The notes under the pieces: generated by a model
What the model was told of the DNA's origin: nothing
What the model saw: only the letters and a program-made list of their open reading frames with translations
Databases searched by the model: none
Part shown: piece by piece, positions 1 to 6,573 of the stretch
Numbering within the stretch: position 1 is the stretch's first letter
Layout of the letters: each line of letters begins with the position of its first letter
Program-made: the position numbers and the translations under genes
Assembly: GCA_944324205.1 (NCBI GenBank)
Contig: CALUVK010000009.1
Location: 1-19,566 of the forward strand
Length of the DNA: 19,566 nucleotides
Source: Candidatus Gastranaerophilales bacterium
Lineage (GTDB): Bacteria > Cyanobacteriota > Vampirovibrionia > Gastranaerophilales > Gastranaerophilaceae
Reading direction: 5' to 3'

Positions 1-49
1 TAAAAGATTTAAAGTTTAGCAGTTAAAAATGTCTTTTCAGGGATATAAA

Positions 50-71
50 TTGTAAATTTTTGTAACAAAAA
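50..71 (+). promoter_or_regulatory. Tandem TTGTAA element / dyad upstream of the gene at 138
   Basis: Two TTGTAA hexamers start at 50 and 60, one helical turn apart. The second lies inside a perfect dyad, TTTTTGT-A-ACAAAAA, at 57-71. The 16-mer TTGTAAATTTTTGTAA (50-65) recurs exactly at 8027-8042, in front of another small membrane-protein gene. A regulator site or upstream promoter element is inferred from this recurrence and symmetry. Confidence 0.45.
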
Positions 72-98
72 GGCAAATTACCAAAAAAAAATGTTTTA

Positions 99-131
99 CA
101 TAATATAGAAGGTCTTTATTCTATATGGAGG
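99..131 (+). promoter_or_regulatory. Possible -10 box, 8-bp inverted repeat and RBS before the gene at 138
   Basis: A CATAAT box lies at 99-104. A perfect inverted repeat, ATATAGAA (103-110) and TTCTATAT (119-126), follows and directly abuts the strong ribosome binding site GGAGG at 127-131. The ATG comes 6 nt later. Depending on where transcription starts, the repeat is either an operator or a short hairpin next to the ribosome site. The -35 box is not clear. Confidence 0.4.
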
Positions 132-137
132 TTTGTC

Positions 138-518
138 ATGAATAATATTTATTTTCAAGGTTCAGAAACTGCGGGTAGCGTTGCAAAAATTATGCAGCCT
201 CAAGCCAAAAGATATGAAAAACCAGTTGATCAAACTCTCCAGAGTGATACTGTAAGTTTTAGAGGCAATATAGATAAAAGCGATTCTGCAGAAAGTATCG
301 GAAAAACAATAGCAGGTATTGTTATTTTAGCCGGCCTTATAACAGGAGGCCTAGGTTATGCACACAAATCTAATTGGGCTGAAAAATTAAAAAGTGAAAA
401 ATTTAAAAAATTTATAACGAAAATTACTGAGCCCTGCTATAATTTATGCCATAAAACAAAAGAAGCTACGGTTAAGTATTACAACAAAGTAAAAAATTTG
501 TTCAACAAAAAATCTTAA
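138..518 (+). CDS. Small single-pass membrane protein, lineage-type, unknown function
   Basis: This 126-residue protein matches no family I can name. It has a polar N-terminal tail carrying V-S-F-R-G-N (residues 39-44). One probable transmembrane helix follows at about 55-75 (rich in I, L, G and A). The C-terminal half is very basic and Lys-rich, with Cys100 and Cys104. There is no cleavable signal peptide. Short VSFRG-like tails on small proteins are, from memory, common in gut Melainabacteria, so this is probably lineage-specific. The start is supported by GGAGG at 127-131. The stop overlaps the convergent gene at 515-784 by 4 bp. Upstream DNA shares a TTGTAA element with the gene at 8113. 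That it is a real gene is fairly sure; its role is unknown. Confidence 0.7.
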   Translation: MNNIYFQGSETAGSVAKIMQPQAKRYEKPVDQTLQSDTVSFRGNIDKSDSAESIGKTIAGIVILAGLITGGLGYAHKSNWAEKLKSEKFKKFITKITEPCYNLCHKTKEATVKYYNKVKNLFNKKS

Positions 519-784
519 TCTTTTCCGATTCTAAACCAGTTAACAAATCTGTTAAATAGTGTTGTATCCGGGATATCTTCTTCTTTTATTTCAGGTTCTT
601 GTACTAAGTTAATCTCATTGGTGTCTTTTGATTCGGAATATTCAAACATATCGTCTTCCGGCTGATCTTTACGTTTTTTTCCTTGTTTCATATACATACC
701 ACCGCCGCCTAGACCGCCTCCGTCTTTATATGTTGGCTGAGCTTTATTTATCGGGTTGATATTACTGTTAAAATCAAAAGACAT
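515..784 (-). CDS. Small acidic, Gly-rich hypothetical protein
   Basis: No family is recognised. With the start chosen here (M-S-F-D-F-N-S-N) it has 89 residues. A polar N-terminus leads to a Gly-rich stretch (GGGLGGGG) and a basic patch (KQGKKRK). A long acidic, probably disordered segment follows, and the protein ends in an aromatic, basic tail (FNRFVNWFRIGKD). No signal peptide or membrane helix is seen. The reading frame extends to an ATG at 820, but a TATAAT box lies over that codon on the minus strand. A GGAACAG purine stretch sits just before the ATG at 784, so I prefer the shorter form. It converges on the gene at 138-518 with a 4-bp overlap. Its role is unknown. Confidence 0.55.
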   Translation of the reverse strand: MSFDFNSNINPINKAQPTYKDGGGLGGGGMYMKQGKKRKDQPEDDMFEYSESKDTNEINLVQEPEIKEEDIPDTTLFNRFVNWFRIGKD

Positions 785-818
785 AATTAACTGTTCCAAA
801 GTTATACATTGCATTTTC

Positions 819-824
819 ATTATA
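819..824 (-). promoter_or_regulatory. Candidate -10 box for the gene at 515-784
   Basis: The minus strand reads TATAAT here, about 35 bp before the preferred ATG at 784. The -35 match is weak (TAGAAA-like). The gap up to 883 therefore acts as a divergent promoter region for this gene and the phosphoesterase. Confidence 0.4.
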
Positions 825-882
825 AACTATTTTTGAACTTTTTCTACCTTTTTATGATAAAATCATACTTACGAGGTATATT

Positions 883-1662
883 ATGAAAAAATTTTTGGGT
901 CTTTTTATCTGTTTTTTATACTTAACGTTGTCAGCAACTGCCAAAGATTTGAGATTTGTACAAATTAGCGATGCAAAGTTTAATACTGCTGATACAAACA
1001 ATTCTCTGAATAAAGTTATTAAAGAAATAAATAAATTGAAAGATGTTGAGTTCGTAATTTTCACCGGTGACAATATATATAGGCCGGATAAAAAAGAACT
1101 CCAAGGATTTCTTGACGAGACAAAAAAATTAAAAGTCCCTTTCTATATTGTATTAGGAGACAAAGATGTTAGTAAGTACAAAGATTTGTCTAAAAAAGAA
1201 TATTTGGCTATAGTAAAAAAACAAATTCGGAAATATAAACCAGAAACTCCTAATTATGTATTTGAACATAAAGACTTTATATTTATTGTAGCTGATGGTT
1301 CAAAAGACGTAATCCCGGGCACTAACGGATTTTATAAAGACAGCGTCTTAACCTGGCTTGAAGAACAATTAAATCTATACTCTGACAAAAATGTAATAAT
1401 ATTTCAGCATTTTCCGCTAATCCCACCGTCAGACAGAGAGGCATACTACACGTTTAAACCAGAAAAGTATCTGGAATTGATTTCTCAGCATAAAAATGTA
1501 AAAGCTGTAATTTCAGGCCACTTTGATACAAATAATGAAAAACGCATTGGCAACATTGTGCACATATCTACTGCCGGATTACCATATTATAGAATCTTTG
1601 ATATTTTAGATTATGAAAGCGAAAACCCAACTATCTGGGCAGAATTAAAAGAGATGAAATAA
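883..1662 (+). CDS. Secreted calcineurin-like metallophosphoesterase with variant metal ligands
   Basis: This 259-residue protein starts with a signal peptide of about 20 residues (MKKFLGLFICFLYLTLSATA), so it is probably exported. The body follows the calcineurin-like phosphoesterase pattern: QISDAKF (27-33), FTGDN (60-64), LGDKD (91-95), FQHFP (174-178) and SGHFD (211-215). In the family these blocks normally read D-x-H, GD, GNHD, H and GHxH, and they hold two metal ions. Here Lys32 replaces His, Asp93-Lys94 replaces Asn-His, and Asp215 replaces the last His. Asp30, Asp63, His176 and His213 remain. The enzyme may bind one metal, use different metals, or be inactive. The RBS is GAGG at 873-876. 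The 3' end overlaps the convergent gene by 32 bp. The fold is fairly certain; the substrate is unknown. Confidence 0.8.
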   Translation: MKKFLGLFICFLYLTLSATAKDLRFVQISDAKFNTADTNNSLNKVIKEINKLKDVEFVIFTGDNIYRPDKKELQGFLDETKKLKVPFYIVLGDKDVSKYKDLSKKEYLAIVKKQIRKYKPETPNYVFEHKDFIFIVADGSKDVIPGTNGFYKDSVLTWLEEQLNLYSDKNVIIFQHFPLIPPSDREAYYTFKPEKYLELISQHKNVKAVISGHFDTNNEKRIGNIVHISTAGLPYYRIFDILDYESENPTIWAELKEMK

Positions 1663-2311
1663 TGCCAGCTGCAACATGCAGAATTCCCATCGCAAGCCCT
1701 CTCATTCCTTGATATTTGCGGTTTTTCTCAGCATTTATCTTTGTAAAATTTAAATCTTCTCCATAATTATATTTTTCCAAAAAACTCTTTAGACCAATTA
1801 CACTTTGTAATCCCTTGCATGTCTTATAATGCTCTCTTAATGAAAGTTTTTTTTCGGGTTTAAACTCCGGGGAAGATGCAATATTATCACAAAGCATGCT
1901 TTTTAAATTTGGTCTTTTCCCACTTTCTGGATGATGTACTGAATGCTTTCTATGGAAATCTGAAACAAATTTTTTAGGAAAACCCAAGATATATAAAATC
2001 ATTTTATCCAGGTCATGTGTAAAACTATCTATAGAATTTTTACCAAAGAGCTCTTTTTCTACTAATGCAAAGATTATTTTATGATCATACGTGTGTTTAA
2101 TGTTCCTTGTATAATTTTTAGCATAACTTTTTAGCTTTGACATAATGGCAGAAAAACCGGTCGCATTCTCCTTTACAACCGGTTTCTTCACAAAAACATC
2201 TGCAGTTTTCTTCACTGTTAACGGTACATTCGCATTAAAGCTCAGACCGTCAGTTATGCGGGTTTTGTCATAAAAATTATAACAATGGTTAACTTTACAC
2301 TTTATTTCCAT
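1631..2311 (-). CDS. DUF5662-like histidine-rich protein with hydrophobic C-terminus
   Basis: The protein has 226 residues. The N-terminal 50 residues are polar. The central part has His-Asp and clustered His residues: His77, FTHDLDK (97-103), and DFHRKHSVHHPE (118-129). The order of a leading His, an HD pair followed by Lys, and a downstream HxxHxxHH cluster resembles DUF5662 proteins, a presumed HD-like fold. I assign this from the pattern only. The C-terminus (about 205-226) is a hydrophobic helix. No Shine-Dalgarno precedes the ATG. Instead an extended -10 (TGC then AATAAT, 2325-2317) ends 5 nt before it, with TTGCAT 16 bp further up, so it may be leaderless. It overlaps the phosphoesterase gene by 32 bp at the 3' end. 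No substrate can be named. Confidence 0.6.
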   Translation of the reverse strand: MEIKCKVNHCYNFYDKTRITDGLSFNANVPLTVKKTADVFVKKPVVKENATGFSAIMSKLKSYAKNYTRNIKHTYDHKIIFALVEKELFGKNSIDSFTHDLDKMILYILGFPKKFVSDFHRKHSVHHPESGKRPNLKSMLCDNIASSPEFKPEKKLSLREHYKTCKGLQSVIGLKSFLEKYNYGEDLNFTKINAEKNRKYQGMRGLAMGILHVAAGIISSLLILPR

Positions 2312-2344
2312 ATCTAATTATTGCATATAATTTGTTTCATGCAA

Positions 2345-2704
2345 CTAGATATTTACAAATCTTAAAAATTCTTTCAAGACTCCTCTAATACCCTTTGGCC
2401 AAGGTCTGGCAACTCCAGAATAAAAATCTTCATAATCAGCAATAATATTCTGAGGTAAATCTTTTCCGCTAACAAGAGTTTGCGCAATAAATTCTAAATA
2501 ATCATTTTGTTCTTCTTTATATTCAAAATCCTTATATCGCAAGTCTTCATCAGCTTCATAATGTACAAGAGCATGATATGCACATTCAATACTTTTATCT
2601 TTAGTATCCGGAAAAAGAGCTATTGCTTCTTTTACGGTTCTTCGTTCCGTTAGAACTGCATATATTAACCTTCCTACGAATTTTCTGTTATTTATGTCAT
2701 TCAT
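2345..2704 (-). CDS. Conserved-looking hypothetical protein, 119 aa
   Basis: No family is recognised. The protein is mostly predicted alpha-helix, acidic, and lacks a signal peptide or membrane segment. The first part (VGRLIYAVLTERRTVKEAI) could be a small helical DNA- or protein-binding unit. A Tyr/Glu/Asp-rich middle follows, and the end is aromatic and basic (FLRFVNI). The start codon lies 1 nt after the stop of the lipoprotein gene at 2706-2948, and no separate ribosome site is evident. The pair is therefore probably one transcript with coupled translation, which hints at a joint role. Confidence 0.65.
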   Translation of the reverse strand: MNDINNRKFVGRLIYAVLTERRTVKEAIALFPDTKDKSIECAYHALVHYEADEDLRYKDFEYKEEQNDYLEFIAQTLVSGKDLPQNIIADYEDFYSGVARPWPKGIRGVLKEFLRFVNI

Positions 2705-2705
2705 T

Positions 2706-2948
2706 TTAATAAGGATTCACTATTTTAAAATCAAAACTTGGATTTTTAGGGCCAAAATCTGCCTCATAACGCAACTGCGGTCCTTCTGACAAATCTACAA
2801 CATTACTATCTTTATTTTCAACAGGTTGAATGTATTTCCCCAAACGCCTCTGAGACTTTATCATCGGCTCATCTTTTTTTACTGTGCATGCACACACACA
2901 CAATGAAAGTAGACAAGAACATATAATAAGAGCGCAGATTTTATGCAT
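2706..2948 (-). CDS. Small lipoprotein, 80 aa
   Basis: This short protein begins with a classic lipoprotein signal: a basic n-region (MHK), a hydrophobic core (ICALIICSCLLSLCV) and a lipobox-like V-C-A-C, with the lipidated Cys at about residue 21. The mature part is about 60 residues, polar and Pro-rich, with no domain I recognise. It should be anchored in a membrane facing the periplasm. GAGG at 2957-2954 gives a 5-nt spacing to ATG. An extended -10 (TGA then TATACT, 2975-2967) lies just upstream, so the gene probably has its own promoter and heads a two-gene transcript with the 119-residue gene. Confidence 0.7.
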   Translation of the reverse strand: MHKICALIICSCLLSLCVCACTVKKDEPMIKSQRRLGKYIQPVENKDSNVVDLSEGPQLRYEADFGPKNPSFDFKIVNPY

Positions 2949-2966
2949 AAAGACCTCACTATTTAT

Positions 2967-2975
2967 AGTATATCA
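2967..2975 (-). promoter_or_regulatory. Extended -10 promoter of the lipoprotein gene
   Basis: The minus strand reads TGATATACT, a TGn-extended -10 box. Transcription would start around 2960 and give a leader of only about 12 nt, enough for the GAGG site. No good -35 box is needed or seen. Confidence 0.45.
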
Positions 2976-3013
2976 TGCAGCACGTGTATCTATTATCCTG
3001 CTAAAGAATGAAT

Positions 3014-3961
3014 TTATTTTATCAAACAAGACGAAAAATGATATATAGCCTTTTCTATAAGTCTTGGTTCTTTTGCATCACATACCCCGGGACGAAAAAA
3101 ATCACAGCGAGGATGGAATTTGCATCCTGCAATATTTTCTTGTAAAGAAGGTGGAGCGCCTTCTATAGTCCTTAATTTTAATGATGGATTTCTTGATGGC
3201 AGGGAATTTATAAGAGCTATTGAATATGGATGTATAGGCTTATTAAAAAAATCTTTTGCTGGGGCTTCTTCTACAATATGACCAGAATACATTATAGAAA
3301 TATAATCAGCATAATTACTAACAAGAGCCAAATCATGTGAAATTAACAGTATGGTCGTTTGAAACTCCTTTTTTATCTCATCTAACAAATCCATAATCTG
3401 TTTCTGAATTGTAACATCAAGAGCCGTAGTCGGCTCATCCGCAATAATAAGTTCCGCGTTACATGCAAGTGCCATTGCTATTATAATACGTTGCTTCATT
3501 CCACCGGAGAATTCATGCGGATAGTATTTTAATTTATTATCAATATCGGAAATTTTAACTAAATCAAGAACTTCCCTAGCTTTTCTAAGTGCTTGTCGCT
3601 CTGAGACTTTGGAATGGGCCCTTATTGCTTCTACTAATTGATTCCCGATTGTATATAAGGGATTTAAAGAGGTCATTGGGTCTTGAGGAATTAAAGCAAT
3701 TTTATTCCCTCTCAAATTTCTCATCTGATGTTCTTTATAATTTAAAAGATTATCTCCTTTAAATAAAATTTGCCCACTTTTCACTGAAGCCGATTTTGGA
3801 AGCAAGCGCAATACAGACATTGCCGTCATTGTTTTTCCACAACCCGATTCTCCAGCCAGGGCATGTAAAATACCTTTCTTTAAAGATAAATTAATATCGT
3901 AAAGAACTTGATATTTACTTATATATAAATTTAGATTCCTAATTTCTAAAATATCATCCAT
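3014..3961 (-). CDS. Oligo/dipeptide ABC transporter ATP-binding protein (OppD/DppD type)
   Basis: This 315-residue ATPase would power import of peptides or similar solutes (family knowledge). In order it shows Walker A GESGCGKT (37-44), Q-loop near IPQDPMTSLNP (91-101), signature FSGGMKQR (151-158), Walker B LIIADEP (171-177) and the H-loop His209. The C-terminal oligopeptide extension holds CKFHPRC and further cysteines (280, 286, 294, 312). In DppD-type subunits this Cys pattern can hold a [4Fe-4S] cluster. Length is normal. No permease, binding protein or partner ATPase lies within the window, so it is an orphan here. The ATG lacks a clear ribosome site. A TATAAT box on the minus strand at 4017-4012 fits as its promoter. 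Confidence 0.9.
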   Translation of the reverse strand: MDDILEIRNLNLYISKYQVLYDINLSLKKGILHALAGESGCGKTMTAMSVLRLLPKSASVKSGQILFKGDNLLNYKEHQMRNLRGNKIALIPQDPMTSLNPLYTIGNQLVEAIRAHSKVSERQALRKAREVLDLVKISDIDNKLKYYPHEFSGGMKQRIIIAMALACNAELIIADEPTTALDVTIQKQIMDLLDEIKKEFQTTILLISHDLALVSNYADYISIMYSGHIVEEAPAKDFFNKPIHPYSIALINSLPSRNPSLKLRTIEGAPPSLQENIAGCKFHPRCDFFRPGVCDAKEPRLIEKAIYHFSSCLIK

Positions 3962-4011
3962 AATAATATTTTAAAGCTGCTTATAAAAAAATGGAATAAG
4001 TAAATAAGATG

Positions 4012-4017
4012 ATTATA
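4012..4017 (-). promoter_or_regulatory. Candidate -10 box of the ABC ATPase gene
   Basis: The minus strand reads TATAAT, giving a leader of roughly 45 nt. It lies back to back with the plus-strand promoter of the DUF486 gene, so the two share a short control region. Confidence 0.4.
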
Positions 4018-4023
4018 TACAAA

Positions 4024-4052
4024 TTAACATAACAAAATGTCTATGTTACAAT
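4024..4052 (+). promoter_or_regulatory. Leaderless-type promoter with dyad, DUF486 gene
   Basis: TTAACA (4024-4029), a 17-bp spacer and TACAAT (4047-4052) with a TGT extension (4044-4046) form a very good sigma-70-like promoter. The -10 ends 6 nt before the ATG, so the transcript should begin at or next to the start codon. A perfect inverted repeat, TAACATA (4025-4031) and TATGTTA (4042-4048), overlaps both boxes and could be an operator. Confidence 0.65.
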
Positions 4053-4058
4053 TTATTT

Positions 4059-4397
4059 ATGTTTAGACATATAGCACCAATAATACTACTGTTAATATCA
4101 AACATTTTTATGACATTTGCCTGGTATGGTCATTTAAGATTCAGGAGTCTTCCTCTCTTAATTGTAATCTTAGCAAGCTGGGGTATTGCATTTTTTGAAT
4201 ATTGCTTTCAGGTACCAGCAAATAGAATCGGGTATAATTGCTATAATGCAGTACAATTGAAAACTATACAAGAAGTTATAACATTAACAGTATTTTCATT
4301 TTTTTCGGTACTGTATTTGAAAGAACAGTTTAAATGGAACTATCTGATTGGATTTCTATTCATTGTTCTTGCTGTATTTTTTATTTTCAAGAAATAA
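4059..4397 (+). CDS. DUF486 family small membrane protein (DMT-like)
   Basis: This protein has 112 residues and four hydrophobic segments (about 5-22, 31-50, 70-86 and 92-110). The sequence follows the DUF486 pattern: SNIFMTFAWYGHL near the N-terminus, ASWGIAFFEYCFQVPANRIGY in the middle, then QLKTIQEVITL and a hydrophobic end. The family is a compact relative of drug/metabolite transporter proteins, with no established substrate. The start is forced, since no start codon lies upstream in frame and the N-terminus fits the family. No Shine-Dalgarno exists; see the promoter at 4024-4052. The gene ends 56 bp before rimO. Confidence 0.85.
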   Translation: MFRHIAPIILLLISNIFMTFAWYGHLRFRSLPLLIVILASWGIAFFEYCFQVPANRIGYNCYNAVQLKTIQEVITLTVFSFFSVLYLKEQFKWNYLIGFLFIVLAVFFIFKK

Positions 4398-4419
4398 CTT
4401 TTTATAACACCAAGAAACT

Positions 4420-4447
4420 TTCACACTATAACAATTTATGTTATAAT
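4420..4447 (+). promoter_or_regulatory. Leaderless-type promoter of rimO
   Basis: TTCACA (4420-4425), a 16-bp spacer and a perfect TATAAT (4442-4447) with TGT extension (4439-4441) precede the ATG by exactly 6 nt. No purine-rich ribosome site fits in GCGCCT between box and start. The layout matches the DUF486 promoter. Confidence 0.65.
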
Positions 4448-4453
4448 GCGCCT

Positions 4454-5746
4454 ATGAAAAAAATTGCTCTAATAAGTCACGGTTGTGCTAAAAATCTGGT
4501 TGATTCTGAGTTAATCTTGGGACTTTTGGCACAAAACGGATATGAAATTACCCTCAACGAAGACGAAACCGATACCGTTATTGTAAATACATGTTCATTT
4601 ATTGCAGATGCCGAAAGAGAATCTATACGTTCTATATTGGAACTTGCAGATAAAGGGAAAAAAGTCATTGTAACAGGCTGTCTTTCACAAAAACATCCCG
4701 AAGAATTAAAAAAAGAAATACCGGAAATCGCAGCCGTTTTAGGAACAAGTGATTTTACAAAAATAATTGAAATCCTAAAATCTGACGAATATATAAATGC
4801 CGTAAACCCCGAGCCTGATTATATTTACCCTGAAAACATTGAACGACAACAAATAACGATGGGCGCAAGTTCATATATAAAAATTGCAGACGGCTGTAAT
4901 TACAGATGCGGTTACTGTATTATTCCGTATCTCAGAGGGAATTATCATTCAAGAAAGATTGAAAATATCGTTGCTGAAGCAGAAAAACTTGTTCAAAAAG
5001 GAGTAACGGAAATTATTCTGGTTGCACAAGACACAACAAGCTACGGAATTGATTTGTATAAAAAACCGATGCTTGCAAAACTTCTGGTAGAACTTAATAA
5101 AATAGAAGGCTTAGGCTGGATAAGGATAATGTATGCTTATCCGACAATGATGAGCGATGAACTTTTAGACACTATTGCAAGCCTTGATAAAGTAGTCAAA
5201 TATGTTGATATTCCGCTACAACATTCACACCCCGAAATGCTAAAGATGATGAACAGGCCTTCATTTGATTACAGGCCTATGATTGAAAATATAAGAAAAC
5301 ATATACCTGATGTCTCAATCAGAACCGCATTTATTGTAGGATATCCCGGAGAAACAGAAGAACACTTTGAGCATCTTTGTAATTTTGTACGTGAGATGAA
5401 ATTCGACAGAATGGGTGTATTTACTTATTCCCGAGAAAAAGGCACTCCGTCATACAACCTGCCAAACCGCGTAAGTACAAAAATTGCAAAATCCAGATAT
5501 AAAAAACTTATGGAAATTCAGCAAGAAATATCTGCAGCAAGAAACCGGACTTTTGTCGGAAAAACTCTTCCCTGCATAATAGAATGTTATTCCGACTATG
5601 GAGAAGTTATTGCAAGAACTCAATACGATGCACCGGAAATTGACGGAATTGTTAATATAAAAACAAAAAAACAAGTTGTTCCGGGTGATATTGAACAGGT
5701 TAAAATTACAGGTGCAACCGAATACGATTTAATAGGACAAATTTAG
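4454..5746 (+). CDS. rimO: Ribosomal protein S12 methylthiotransferase RimO
   Basis: RimO is a radical-SAM enzyme that adds a methylthio group to an aspartate of ribosomal protein S12. This 430-residue copy has the N-terminal domain with three cluster cysteines (GCAKNLVDSE, Cys11; Cys47; Cys76). GCxKNxVDSE is typical of RimO, whereas MiaB has GCQMN. Next comes the radical-SAM motif CNYRCGYC (148-155). The C-terminal TRAM-like domain (about 367-430) binds substrate. Length is normal. The open frame runs back to 4334, but the extra 40 residues overlap the DUF486 gene and do not fit the family. ATG 4454 gives the expected MKKIALISHGCAKN start. Promoter spacing suggests a leaderless mRNA. Confidence 0.95.
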   Translation: MKKIALISHGCAKNLVDSELILGLLAQNGYEITLNEDETDTVIVNTCSFIADAERESIRSILELADKGKKVIVTGCLSQKHPEELKKEIPEIAAVLGTSDFTKIIEILKSDEYINAVNPEPDYIYPENIERQQITMGASSYIKIADGCNYRCGYCIIPYLRGNYHSRKIENIVAEAEKLVQKGVTEIILVAQDTTSYGIDLYKKPMLAKLLVELNKIEGLGWIRIMYAYPTMMSDELLDTIASLDKVVKYVDIPLQHSHPEMLKMMNRPSFDYRPMIENIRKHIPDVSIRTAFIVGYPGETEEHFEHLCNFVREMKFDRMGVFTYSREKGTPSYNLPNRVSTKIAKSRYKKLMEIQQEISAARNRTFVGKTLPCIIECYSDYGEVIARTQYDAPEIDGIVNIKTKKQVVPGDIEQVKITGATEYDLIGQI

Positions 5747-5767
5747 TTTTTAGAAATTTATTTTATC

Positions 5768-5804
5768 AATTAAAAAGCGGGTTAAAAAAGCCCGCTTTTT
5801 AATT
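5768..5804. terminator. Bidirectional intrinsic terminator between rimO and adk
   Basis: A perfect 14-bp stem (5768-5781 with 5791-5804) has GCGGG/CCCGC at its core and a 9-nt loop. A-runs and T-runs flank the core on both strands, so it can stop transcription from rimO and from adk. It fills almost the whole gap between the two convergent genes. Confidence 0.9.
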
Positions 5805-6467
5805 TTATTCATTTACAATTTTTAAAAGTCTGTCCCAAACTTCGTCAATTGAGCCATTTGCATCTATTTTGTATAAAACGCCTTTATCTTCATAAAATTT
5901 AACGAGCGGAGCCGTTTCCCTGAAATAAGTATCAAAACGTGCTCTTGCTGTCTCTTCATTATCATCCGCTCTGGTTTTCAATTCACTGCCGCACTTGTCA
6001 CATACATTTTCAACCTTAGAAGGTTTAAATTTCTTATTATATATTTCACCGCATTTTGGACAAGATTGACGGGAAACAATTCTATCAATAAGGATTTGGG
6101 TATCAATGTCAAAATAAATAGCTTTAAAGCTGACTTCTTCATCCTTATCAACTTCCGCATTAATTTTTTCAAGCATTTCTGCTTGTTCAAGGCTTCTCGG
6201 GTAACCGTCAAGAACATAACCGTTTTTACAATCCTCACCGGCAAGTTTCTTAGCAATAATTTTTCCGACCAATTCTGCCGGTACAAGCTGTCCCTTATCG
6301 ATAAAAGATTTCGCAAACTTACCTTCTTCCGTGCCGTTTGCAATCTCTGCCCTCAAAAGCGAACCTGTATCAACATGCGGGAAGCCTAAGAATTCGGACA
6401 ATCTATTGGTTTGCGTGCCTTTACCGCAAGCCGGCGGCCCTAAAAAAATCAATTCTTTTTTAATCAT
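5805..6467 (-). CDS. adk: Adenylate kinase with zinc-type LID
   Basis: Adenylate kinase interconverts ATP + AMP and 2 ADP in the cytosol. The 220-residue protein has a P-loop GPPACGKGTQ (10-19), an AMP-site segment HVDTGSLLRAEI (31-42), LDGYPRS (86-92) and the LID domain. The LID carries four cysteines, CPKC (136-139) and CDKC (156-159), the zinc-binding type found in many bacteria. After it comes RADDNEETARARFDTY. Oddities are minor: Ala-Cys replaces the usual Gly-Ala in the P-loop, and Ser replaces Asp in TGDxLR. The frame extends upstream to 6539, but GGAG at 6478-6475 with 7-nt spacing fixes the start at 6467. The gene sits alone rather than beside secY. Confidence 0.95.
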   Translation of the reverse strand: MIKKELIFLGPPACGKGTQTNRLSEFLGFPHVDTGSLLRAEIANGTEEGKFAKSFIDKGQLVPAELVGKIIAKKLAGEDCKNGYVLDGYPRSLEQAEMLEKINAEVDKDEEVSFKAIYFDIDTQILIDRIVSRQSCPKCGEIYNKKFKPSKVENVCDKCGSELKTRADDNEETARARFDTYFRETAPLVKFYEDKGVLYKIDANGSIDEVWDRLLKIVNE

Positions 6468-6498
6468 ATAAAATCTCCTTCTTCTTATTTCAAATATA

Positions 6499-6527
6499 AT
6501 TATAAAACTAACTAAAAAAAATGTATA
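6499..6527 (-). promoter_or_regulatory. Candidate promoter of adk
   Basis: On the minus strand TATACA (6527-6522) and TATAAT (6504-6499) are 17 bp apart, with the -10 32 bp before the adk ATG at 6467. The spacer contains a run of eight T. Confidence 0.5.
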
Positions 6528-6573
6528 TAGATTAGACATGGCAATTTTTTTTTATTAGAGGTTTTATAATAGT

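Noticed and set aside
4334..4453. N-terminal extension of rimO by 40 codons
   Set aside because: The extension overlaps the DUF486 gene in another frame, is Cys-rich and unlike RimO. The family start and the promoter spacing both fit ATG 4454.
5978..6389. Open frames on both strands inside adk
   Set aside because: They are shadows of the adenylate kinase gene, with no ribosome sites and low-complexity products.
6565..6570. TATAAT as a leaderless promoter for the gene at 6574
   Set aside because: Only 3 nt separate it from the ATG, too few for transcription to start at or before the start codon.
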